64,000 nt of DNA from contig NC_049997.1 of the NCBI RefSeq assembly GCF_000003815.2, positions 15,426,753 through 15,490,752 of the forward strand. The letters are read 5' to 3'. Positions within the stretch are counted from its first letter, which is position 1; the number at the start of each line of letters is the position of its first letter. Made by a program: the position numbers and the translations under genes. Source of the stretch: Branchiostoma floridae. Lineage: Eukaryota > Chordata > Leptocardii > Amphioxiformes > Branchiostomatidae. Positions 33,001 to 45,300 of this stretch are shown here, in pieces. The notes below the pieces were generated by a model, which did not search any database, had not been told where the DNA came from, and was given only the letters and a program-made list of their open reading frames with translations.

Positions 33001-36000
33001 GGGGGGTGGGGGTACATGTCATTCACGTAAACATTTTGTTCTCGTTCTCGCGATTTTTTTCCAATGTCGTGGCCAAAAATGTTACATCATGGGCTTTTTG
33101 CAGAAACGACCCAGCAGTATCCGCCAGAACCCCCACCACCACCGCCCCCACCACCGCCGCCCCCACCCCTACCTACTGGCTGTGAGTACAAGGGCCAGAT
33201 TTATCCATTTGGCACGTGGATAGAGGAGCCGGGATGCTTTAAGCAAGGTGTATATTGTGACCTATCGCCGGGTGAAATCCTTACCTTGAACACCTTTGGA
33301 CTTGGATGTGAGTCGACTCATTTGCTGATAGTTATATATTTTTAAATATATATACCTTAAAAGGTATCCTATCTGGATAAATCGACATTTTGGTCTTCCA
33401 TTAATATTGATTTCGTATCAGTGAAGTATGTCCCCCAACGACCTCGAGGTCAAGGGGCTAGGTAGATAGGTAGGTAGGAATTGTAACGAACATTGATGGT
33501 TGGGCATAAACGTATTCTAAATATGATTTTTTTGGACCATATGGATGACGTTTTGTTACCACTACTGTTATTTTTTTCTATGACAAAATAGAGCACTTTG
33601 GTACATACGACTGCAAGGAAACTATGTTTTTTGTGTGCATGATGATGAAAGCTACAACCTCACTTCTGCACATACATGTATCTACTGATTACCTGTGGGT
33701 ATTAGAAAATGATTTTTTTTAATTAGATGACAACAATTATTTTCTAATAACTAAGTATACAGGTCATGTGGACAGGGGGGACTTTGTGCTTGTACTTGTG
33801 ATCCCTTCTTGTAAGATTATACAAGTTCAATGTAGTGTTGGTTAAAATGTTACCATCTGATGATAAGAATTCCATTGCACTTCAATAAACTCTATTATCG
33901 TGCTTTAGAAGTCTAGCTTTTCGTTAGCTTGGGTGCATACCTTTCAACTCCGATGCTTGTTGTTGTTCATCCATACCTTGAATTCTAATGTCGTAGGTTG
34001 TGAATATAATGGACAGTACTATGAAGACGGGGAGACCCTCACCAGACCTGACGGTGTGACCTGTCACTGTGAGGGGAGCAAAACTGTCCATCAGGCTGCT
34101 CCGATGATATGCCCAGGTAAGAAGCTTGTTTCTTTCTTTGGCTATTGATAAACAGTGGGGTAAGTGGTCATAAGTGGAAACGCTATACACAACATTTTGT
34201 TTAATTCCAGCTTTAGCGCCCAGATACTACGGTAGGTATAGGGGTCTTGGTAGAGTTTAATAGAAAACTTTTTTTGGCAGTTTGGATACTTGATACCACG
34301 GTACTCGACGGTGAGTGAAATCTATGTGCATGAAGGTTCATCTATGTCGGTAAATAACATCATGGAAACTAGAGGTCCACGACCGCATCCTTTGGCTAAA
34401 TGGTTTTAAGCAATACAACCGATTGTTATGTGTGTTTCTCTTTAATCATGCAAATAAGAGTCTAATTTGCATAAATAGAATTATGTGACCATCTCATCCA
34501 TCCAAACAGAAGTCGACAATTTGTCTTGAAGGCCATAAAAGCTTGTTTATCATTTATGAGGTCATCATTTGCGTAATTCATATTCAACGATGTTAACCTT
34601 CACGTCGCTTCCAAATGCCACAAGTATGGAATTCACATTAATTACCATTATGGAATTTTAGCATTTTGTCTTCAGTTATGCAGATTGGGTCTTCATTTGC
34701 ATAATTTCCCATCTACCAATGTTTTTCTCAGTGACATATGTCACCAGAAATACTGACTAATGATGCAAATATGCTGAAAAAATGTTTTACAATCATGTTA
34801 TTCACATAAAGGTTTTGTTTATGAGAATATTTTCAATTTCGAGGCCAAAATGTTATATATAATGGGTCTTTTCATACCTTTTGCAGAGACGACCCCAACG
34901 ACACCACCACCGCCGCCCCCACCACCCCCGCCCCCACCACCACCGCCCCAACCACCGCCGCCCGAACCCGATTACTGTGAGTGGGAAGGGCAAAGGTATC
35001 CATTTGACACGACGATGCAAGAGCCGGGCTGTTTTCGGCCAGGTTTAGTTTGTGTCCAAAATAACGACGGATCGGCTGGATTACTTGTCTTGGACAGCTA
35101 TGGGCATGGATGTAAGTCACGTCATTTAATACTGTTGACTGAATCGCTTATTTGGGAAGCCCATTTTCCAGCACAATTTTCCCGATTACCCGGCTTTGTC
35201 GATTATCAAGCGTTAGCTCAAACGAACTTTTACTGGAGCGCTGGGTTGTTCGGGAAATAACACACAAATGACACAAATTGAAGACAAAATGATAGTAATT
35301 GTAATCATCAACTATAAATCTCAGGGAAATTCATTTATATCAGTACATTTTACTTGTATCTACAAAATAATCAATGTCTTCTTGTTTTTGACTCCACTCG
35401 TCTGGAGAAAGTCTAACAACGAAAATTCTGTATATCTAAAGCTTATGTAGGCAGGGTGTGTTAGTGCTTGTATTTGTGTTCCCTTTCTGCAAGATTATAC
35501 AAGTCCCATGTCGTATTGGATAAAACGTTCCCATCTGATGATGAGACCTAAGACACAACCTATTCTTCTCGCGTTTTACGATTAGAGCTTGTTCAAGTGG
35601 GGCAAAAGCCCTCAAATTGTTGTATATTGTGTTGTGACTTTTAGTGTATCGATCTGGGTTCAAACTCTGAACTCTGGAAATCTGTAACAGTAGACATCGT
35701 TCGCACCAAGGTGTTCACTAGCCTGATTGAAAGTTACACTTCTTTGACCAATCTGTACATCAAAGTTAAGCCATGTAGGTGCATGATAAGGACATTGAGG
35801 TGCTAGACCCAGTAGCTGTTCTTTCATGCTGAGCAACTTTCTAATGTTAATATCGTCTGCCAAAGGACCGGGTCTTGTAGAGTTGACTATAAGTATGGGA
35901 GGAGTAAGAAAGCAGAGAAGAGTGCTCTAACTCAAAGCTTCCGTGCGTTTGTGAATGGCATGTCTGTGTCCTTTGCGTCAAAGTTTCTCATAAGTCTTGT

Positions 36001-39000
36001 AGTAGACGTTTCTCGTGCAGCATCTAAAAGAATGGCCACAACACCGCCCCCACACTTCTTACACTTTTCGTTGGCTTGAACGAGGGCACACACAAAAAAA
36101 CGGTAAACACCTATCCACCTATGTCTGTTTATCCATACTTTGGTTTCAAATGTTATAGGTTGTGAGTACGATGGAGAATACTACAAGGACGGGGAGAACG
36201 TCACCAGGCCTGATGGTGTCACCTGCTACTGTGTAGGGAGCGAAACTTGGCAGGCTGCTCCGATGATCTGCCCAAGTAAGAAGCTTGTTTCTTCCCTTTG
36301 AAAATTGCGCAAGTGATAAACGCTGGGGTAAGTTGCTTAGCACTCAGCACTACTAATGAGGAAGGGAATGGGAGTTAAACGCACATCACTACCACCGGAC
36401 TAGTCTCCTGCTGTAGTGGCTTGCTCAAATGTGTGGCCCAATGGCTTCAATAATGGAAATGGGCACCACCCCAAACATTTGTTACAGATGTACGGGCAAC
36501 TTTAACTTTTAATTTTAAGTTGTCACAAATGGAAATACCAGGGAACATTTCGTTTCTTTGCAGTTTTCAAGTGCCCAGATACCACAACAGTTGGTCATGG
36601 TAGAGTTTGGTAGAAAACGTTTTGGGGAATTTTGTTACTTCTCTTGTTTCTAGTATCATGTTTTGTATGTTAATTGAGATTCTCTCATGTCCGTTATGTG
36701 TATTGGTGTATTTCATGTATAGAACCACAGGATGAATAACTATTAGAAATATCAAGCTACTTGTGGATCCAAATACAGTCAATGTTTCTGTCTGTTTCTG
36801 ATCCACAGATTGCTCCGCTGATGTTGTGTTCGTCGTTGACGACTCTTCAAGCATCACTTCGAGCAGTGTCGCCAAGAATTACATGAAAGCTTTCCTCCAA
36901 TGTTTCAATAACCAAGATGTCGGGGTAAGTCTTTAATTATGTTTCCCGATAGAGAAAACAATGTTTGTGCTAGTGTGATCTTCTTCTTCTTTTTTCTTGT
37001 TCGTTTTCGTCTATTCTGCCATGGTGATTCAATAGATCAGCAACTATGCAACACTTGTCTAAGTTCATACTTGTTAATGTGGTTCTAACTTTCCGTAGCA
37101 ATGGTCATATTACGAGAGGAGATCAATAAGTTCTCGGCCTCACCCAGATTCTGGGTTATTGGGTTTGACTTCTATTCCGAAGACAGTGGAAGACAAATGA
37201 TCCCACCTTTTCTATGATGTGTGTTTTTTGTGATGTTAAAAGGAGAATTGTTTTCTTTAGGTTGGAGTAATTCTTTACCACTGCGTCCCGAGGACGGCCA
37301 TTCCCCTGGGTACCTACACAGTGAGTGACCCTGCACTACCCGGTCACATCAACAATCTAACCAGGGAAGGAGGATTCAGTCGGACCGGTCTAGCTATCAG
37401 CTTCATGACATATACGGTAGGACAGCCATCTCTGTGTCATTATCAACTGTTTGAATGATTGATTTATTTGCAAATCCATGCCCGTAGGCTAATTGCAAGG
37501 GTACAGACAGTAAACAGTAACAAGTGTCTATTCTAGACAGCTATCTATATACATGATTCTACATTGTTTACTGGGAGGTTCGACTTCTTCTTTGGAGGCA
37601 GTGGGTTCTGTGATTTTAACAGGAATATAGTTTTTGGAGGTCTACTAACTGGTGAAAAGATGGAATTATTGTTTCGATTGTGTCAAAAAGGTTGTTTCTT
37701 TCATCCTTATAATGGGGCAGTTACATATAAGGTAAAAGGTAAAGTACATGTATGAAGTTTTACCCATGGCTGGTAATTCGGGCGATGTTGAGAATCAAAG
37801 AGGGGCTGAAATTCCAGGAATAGTTGTTCTGTTTCATCAGATTTTGAAACACATTTTTGCAGTGTATAGTTGTCGACAATGTTATCAAGATATCATAGAT
37901 AGATATATGGATAGAAAGATAAACGTCAATATAAATCTAAATAGCAATAGTAACTAACCCTGTCCTTCCATTTTGGCGCAGATAGGACTGACAATTATCC
38001 AAATGGCACTCTTGTGAATCCAATATAATGACTTGAACTACAAACTCTATCAAACGCATGCTTTTTATTACCTTTGTGCTTTACTTGTGTTAGTTTCATG
38101 TTTTAGCCATCTGGTCATTTCTTTGATGATTTGTTTGTTTGTTTGTTTGTTTGTTTAGTCCAATTTCCGTGAAGGGGCCAATCGTGTAGCAGTAGTCCTG
38201 ACGGATGGAACTACTCAAGGCGACGGACAGGAATATGTATGTATAAAAAAATTATCTATTTCTTTTCATGGTTATGTTTTTGTTCTTTACGACGGGGTGG
38301 GGTTACATGATAAATATCACATTGACATCGTAATAGCAAAAAAGGAAGAAAGAAATGCAGCCACACACAATTACTTTTGACAATGTTGCCAGTTGTTGCA
38401 TGTGCTGCAATGTAAACATTATATGCGCATACTATATAATCTACGTCTATCTCAATAGTGACTTAATGATTTTGAGTCATAAAACTTTTTAGCTTTGTAT
38501 CATCTGATTTACTATGCATTAATGCTAATCTATAACTTGCCTATGAAGTCAATTGTTTTAAGTAATATCTAACAGTTTTAAGTAATATATGTAACAAGAA
38601 AGGTATTCTAAAACCAAAAACCATTTGTTCATTCATTCATTCATTTATTCATTCGTCCATCCATCCATCCATCCATCCATCCATCCATCCATCCATCCAT
38701 CCATCCATCCATCCATCCATCCATCCATCCATCCATTCATCCATTCGTTCATTCACTCATTCCATAGGTAATGGACGACTATGCTGTACAAGCTGACACC
38801 GCTAGAGCCGCAGGAATCACAGTGTACAGCGTTGCCATTGGAAACCCACGTTTTGTGGACCTAGCTGCGCTAGTTTCCATTGGTGGCGGCCCCGAAAACG
38901 TTTTCAGACCCGCCAACCCCTGCGAGGTTGCAAACCGCATAATACAGGACCTGTGTGGTACAGATATAGGTAAGGTACATACATATGTATACCCTGCTAG

Positions 39001-39305
39001 TAGGTAGACCTTTTTTACTCACTTTCAAATAATCGTAAGCTTTGGTCCTGAATACTGTAAATGCAGAAATGTTCGCGGTGGATTAATGTTCGCGGATTTC
39101 GCGTTGGCCATTCCACCGTGAATTTAAAACCACCGCGAAAATTTTTCCATGGCATTAAGATACCACAGTGCATGGTGCTACCGCGAATTGAAAACCTCCG
39201 CGAAAAGTCCCTTTTCTCGCTACCGCGAAATTAAAACCTCCGCGAAATTAAATCCCCGCGAACTTAAATGCATTTACAGTATATCCATATCTAGATAATC
39301 ATCTT

Positions 39306-39338
<33 letters not shown>

Positions 39339-42300
39339 TTGATATATATATATGCCAATTTCTCTCTTTGTCTATAGATACTTATTTACGAGGGTGAGTC
39401 AGAAAGTAATGCAAGTGGTTTCATAAAAGACTCGTTTTTTGATCGAATGAGTTCAAATTTGGCACAAAGGTAGAGGCATATGTCCTCTTGAGATTAAAAT
39501 ATCTAAATTTGTTGCTCATTATTTTATGAGTGACTGACCAGCTTTCAAGATGACCATACCCTAGGAATCCCGTCAGAAGAAAAGTGAAGTCCAATTAACG
39601 TACAATTAAGGATTTCCCTAAACCAATTTTTGCTATTGTAGGAGACCGAGCCTGCACATGTAATAAGCAGCATTTCTCTATAAGCCACATGCTTATTTTC
39701 AACTCTGAAATTCGATCAGTTTTTCTTTTTTCGTTGCTGGAGTAGAGTGAGGTATACGCGGTCGTCTGGGTCATGAGATTTGTGGTGTTATGATTAAAAG
39801 TTTCTATAGCCTTCTTTCACCATTAACAAAGAGGAATAAAACTTAGCACACTTTTTGGCCTTTAAACAGTTAATAACTGTGTAAAGTTTCGTTTCTTTTG
39901 GTTAATGGAAAAGTAGTTTTTTAACCAACAACTCACGAATTCGTGTATCAATCCAACAGCTCTATATCACAAATTACTCCATCCTAGCAACTGTAAATGA
40001 GGAACCATTGAGAGTTCAGAAATGAAATTCGGCATGCATCATATAGAGACATTTGATATCATATATGTGTAATTTTAACCTCCTACAGTGATTTTCAGTG
40101 GGTCAGATTTAGAGGAATTCATAGTCTGACAAGCTACCAAGGGTGTGTTCATCTTGAAATCAACTCAGTTGCTCATAAAATGATAAAGACCAAATTTAAA
40201 AACTTCAATCTCAAGAGGACATATGCCTCTACTTTTGTGCCAAATTTCAACTCAATTGATTTAAAAACGAGTCTGTTATGAAACCACTTGCATCACTTTC
40301 TGACTCACCCTCGTATGTCTCTCTGTCTCTCGTAGGGGTGGAGAGTTTTGTAGTCTCTTACAAAACCGGTTTTTATTACTGGACCGGACATAAAAAAATC
40401 GGTAGACCGGATGTTGAACAGATCCTATGATCAGGCATTCACAGGTCTTACCGGTCGAAGAAAATAACAACTGCGAAGGAGGGTAGAGTCTATAGTCATT
40501 TCTATCAAGTTTTACAGTCAATAGTACAGAGGCAGTTAGCCTTGTAGGATTTTAAAACTCCAGTAGAGTCGAATACAAAAAAAAAATTGTTGTTGCGAAA
40601 TGGACCATTGTTTTGAGTATCATTTATTCACAAGTTCTCACATACTGAATCAGGCATAGGTTCAGGACTGGACCTGGACCGGATCCTCTGGACCTGGACC
40701 GTACCTGCACCTGAATGTTCTGTACCGGTACCCACCCCTAGACTCCATACGTCACCGGAAAATGGTAGAAATTGTCCAAATAGACTGCAATAATACGACA
40801 GAGAAGTTAGTCAGCCGTAATGTACTGTTTGCAAGCCACTCCACACCAGGAAGCGACATATGTATCCGTAAACAAGGTTGTAGACACCAGAAAATACACC
40901 ATATGAGTTCCACGACCCCAAACCTCCGTGAAGTCAACATCTCTCGCTGTTTCAGAATGCAAAACAGAAATGCATTTTAGTTCGCGGTGATTTAATTTCG
41001 CGGTAGGAGGAAAAGGGACTTTTCGCGGTGGTTTTAATTTCGCGGTAGCACCATGCACTGCAGTCTCTTACAGCCATGGAAAAATGTTCGCAGTGGTTTT
41101 AAGTTCGCGGTGAAGCGGCCACCGCGAAAACCTCAAACAGTAAACCACTGCGAAAGTTTCTGTATTTACAGTACCTTATAATAGAAATCCCCATAGGCGA
41201 AAACTGTGTTCTGCTATCTTATCAAAACCTTACAGTTACTCTTTAAAAAACAATACAGTTTTCCTCGTTCGAGGCGAGCTGTTATAAAGTGGAATGTTAC
41301 GTTTTACACTTGTGATATATTTCTACTAGAAACGACCATACCGCCGACCACACCGACGACGACCACACCCAAACCGACCACACCTGAACCGACCACACCC
41401 GAACCGACCACACACCCCGAACCGACTACCCCCTTTTTTGGTTGCGTATACGAAGGGGAACGATATCCTCCGGGAGAAATAATAGACATGGTTCTAGACT
41501 GTGGGGGGCACATTACATGGTGTGATCGCGACGGCAACTTAGTAATTGACGACTACTATGGACCCTCGTGTGATACAACAACGCCACCTATCGAAGGTAA
41601 AAACTATAGCCTCTACCAAATCCATACGTCGCTGGAAAATGGTAGCAAGTGTCCAAATAGACTGCAATGATACGACAGTGAAGTTAGTTGGACGTACAGT
41701 ACAGTTTGCAAGCCACTCCACACCAGGAAGCGACATATGTATCCGTAAACAAGATTCTCGGCACCCATAAATACACCATATGAGTTCCACAACCCCATAC
41801 CTCAGTGAAGTCAACATTTCTCACTGCTTCAGAAGGCAAAACAGAGAATACCAACTTTAATTCTATAGGTTTTTAGTGTCTATCTTAACATGATGATAGA
41901 AGCATGCCATTGTATTGAATGAAAGACATATACATTTGTTCTACACTTATGGCTAGGTACGGGTCGTCTAACTAATAGTAAACTGAACTTATATGTAAAC
42001 TGCACGAAAGTGCGATTTACCAATAATAGTAAATGCCAGGTGCTTTTTGGCAAACACTACCATCCTTACCTGCTATTCTTAAATACCACTTTTCACAGAG
42101 AACAGAGTAAGAGTTACACATAGGGAATATAGATAGTATACAAAAGTGTTGTACTAACCTAACCGAATAGAGTTAATTTCTTCTGATAACTGGAATTTCA
42201 AGTTTGTCATCTATGATATCTTACTAATAGAAACGACAACAACAGAAACGACAACGCCAACAACTTCAACAACAACTCCAACACCCAATCCTATCGGCTG

Positions 42301-45300
42301 CGAGTATGGAGGGAAATTCTACCCTGCGGAGTCTTCAATAGTGTGGATACCGGGGTGTACGGGGGGCGACTTATACTGTGACGAAGAGGGAACGATCCTT
42401 GTCGGGTACGACTTTGGATACGGATGTAAGTCTGGTCGACTTATGACCACTCATACTACTACTACTACTGCAACTACTGTCAGTCAGTCTACACAGACTG
42501 ACTGCGCGAAGGAACTTACGACAAGGGAGACTACAGCACTCATAAATGTACAATGCACGTGCATTATGACTTATGACCAATCATAGTTATCAGAGTATGG
42601 GTTCCGGCCCGGCACACTTGGCATGGTTAGAAAGGTTGCTTAGTAAGGAATCGAAAGATGAAAACCGCATTCCAATCGGATACATCTGTAAATATTCTTG
42701 AGCATACGCGACCTGTTTAGGCGAAACCGCTAGCTACTTTTATCAAACACCGCATGTCACGGCACCTTGTAGGGTGGTGAGTTAATACCGCGATTGTAGC
42801 TTAGGGTTCAAGTTCCAGCCCGGCCCAATTGGTATGGTTAGAAAGGTTGCTTAGTAAGGAATCGAAGGATGAAAACCGCAGTCCAATCGGATACATCCTT
42901 CTGGAGATATTCTTGAGCATACGCGCCCTGTTTGCACGAAACCGCTAGCTACTTTTTGCAAAGACCGCCTGTCACGGCACCTGGTAGGGTGGTGAGTTAA
43001 TAGCGCGATTGTAACTTAGGGTTCAAGTTCCGACCCAGCCCAATTGGTATGGTTAGAAAGGTTGCTTAGTAAAGGATCGAAGGATGAAAACCGCAGTCCA
43101 ATCGGATACATCCTTCTGGAGATATTCTTGAGCATACGCGCCCTGTTTAGGCGCAACCGCTAGCTACTTTTTTCGAAGACCGCCTGTCACGACACCTGGT
43201 AGGGTGGTGAGTTAATAGCGCGATTGTAGCTTAGGCATATATATTTGAAATCGTACGATTGTATAAAAAAACAGGTGGGAAAATGTACAACTCATCTGAC
43301 ATTGTATGTATTACTTTTTTTGTCTTCAATGTCCTCCTTGCATTGCTGAACAAGTATCAATTAGCCAGGCATAGTGGACCGATATGTTATTTGAAGAGCT
43401 ATTTGGCGAACTGTTTGAAAGGACTGCATACAGGAGGATGTATCCTTTTGAACTTCACTGTTCTTGCTGTTTACGTCCTTTGATTTTCAATCGTTGCAGG
43501 TTGTTACCACAATGGTCTGTACTACGGTGCAGGACAGGTCTACACTGAAGGCAGTGTGACTTGTTACTGCGAGGGGAGCAGTAGTAACCAAGCTGATCCT
43601 ATGATCTGCGAAGGTAAAAACTGTTTTGGAAGTAGACCTCTTTGAGATTTTAGGGTAATATATAATTTAGATAAAAAGTTATTGCTAGAAGAAACGACCT
43701 TGTATACTGTCAATATGTCACACTGACACTCACATTTAGCTCCACCTGATTATATGGAGATTTTCTTATTTTATTATTCCATATTTTTATTAGTACAGTT
43801 TTAATATCTATTCTGTATTTTTTCGTTGTAGTTTATAGTTAACCATTGAAGTGTCACTGTACTTTTTTGTTGTGTTAATTAAGATTGCTGTTGTATTTCC
43901 AGACCATGGTACGACCACACCGCCACTACCACCACTGCCGCCGACAACGCTATCTATCTGTGATAGCTTATGGGGAGGCTGGTGTAAGTCTGTTCGACTT
44001 ATCATTACCAATCATAGTAATCTAAGCATGAATATTCCATATTTGCAAGCCCCTGAACCACTAGCTAAAAAAAAGCGACAGTTGCATTTTAAAATTCTTC
44101 GCATTGTAGTTGTGAGGAATTGAAGAAAGAACTAAAACGAAAAGGAAAACGTACAACTTATTCGACAATTTTGGTACAGGTGACAATATTGAGTAAATAT
44201 TTTTTATGATAAAAAAGAAATTAATCTTTCTTGCAGCCTTCGATAAATCAACTAACTCTGACCAACAATACAGCTAACTAAATTTATGCAATTACCAAGA
44301 AGCGAGAGGAAGGCGAATGTACTAGAATAGTCGTATATATGCACATATAAATGTATATGATTGTTACATGTATATGATTGTTACCATGTGACCTGTACTT
44401 AGCCCAGTGGGGTAAAATGTGCAATTAAGGTCGTTACTAGTCTGGCATTGTGATTCGAAAATGTTGTTATTTGATGAGGTATTAGAGGACTGTTTCAACG
44501 GACGTTTAGGAGAGTTATAATGTACACTTTTGACATTCGATGTTCTTGTTGTTACTCTGTGACTGGAGGGTAACCTCCGTCGACAGAGTATTGTGAACGG
44601 TCTATGTCTTGAGTGTTCGCACCTATATCTTTATGTTCCGTTTGCCGCATTCGTATGTGGTTTGGCATGTCTTCTGTACTCAGTTGCGCGATGATGCACG
44701 TTGTTTTTTTCGCGGTAGCTGTTGTTATAATCGATGGAATAATTTCAGAAATCACCCCTATATTTTCTGTATTGTTGAACAGGCAATGTGGTTTCGGTGT
44801 TTGGTAATCAGCTTATTAAGCAGATAGGGTGGGTTATGTGTTGTTACAGATGTAATTGAACAAATGTTCGTCGTATGATGTGTGATGTAACGACAACAGC
44901 TGACGTCGTTGATCAACTGTTAAAGGTGTTTCTGTACTTGTTTACTTTGATATCCATTGTTGCAGGTTGCGAGTACAATGGACAGCTCATCGGACACGGG
45001 GAAGGATTCACCAGGCCTGACGGTGTGAGTTGTTACTGTAAGGCCACTATAGGGAATGGCGATGGTGTACCTGTTCCTCTGACCTGCGAAGGTAAAAAAT
45101 GTATAGTCTCTACCAGACTCCTCTCGTCTCTAGAAAATGGTAGCAAGTGTCCATTGGCAAATAGACTGCATGCAATAATACGACAGTGAAGTCAGTTGGC
45201 CGTACAGTACAGTTTGCAAGTCGCTCCACACCAGGAAGCGACATATGTATCCGTAAACAAGGTTGTCGACACTAGAAAATACAGCGTAAGAGTTCCACGA

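Noticed and set aside
42450..42480. CTACTACTACT repeat after exon A4 as part of the coding exon
   Set aside because: It lies beyond the A-type donor (T then GTAAGT), which keeps phase with B3, so it is intronic.
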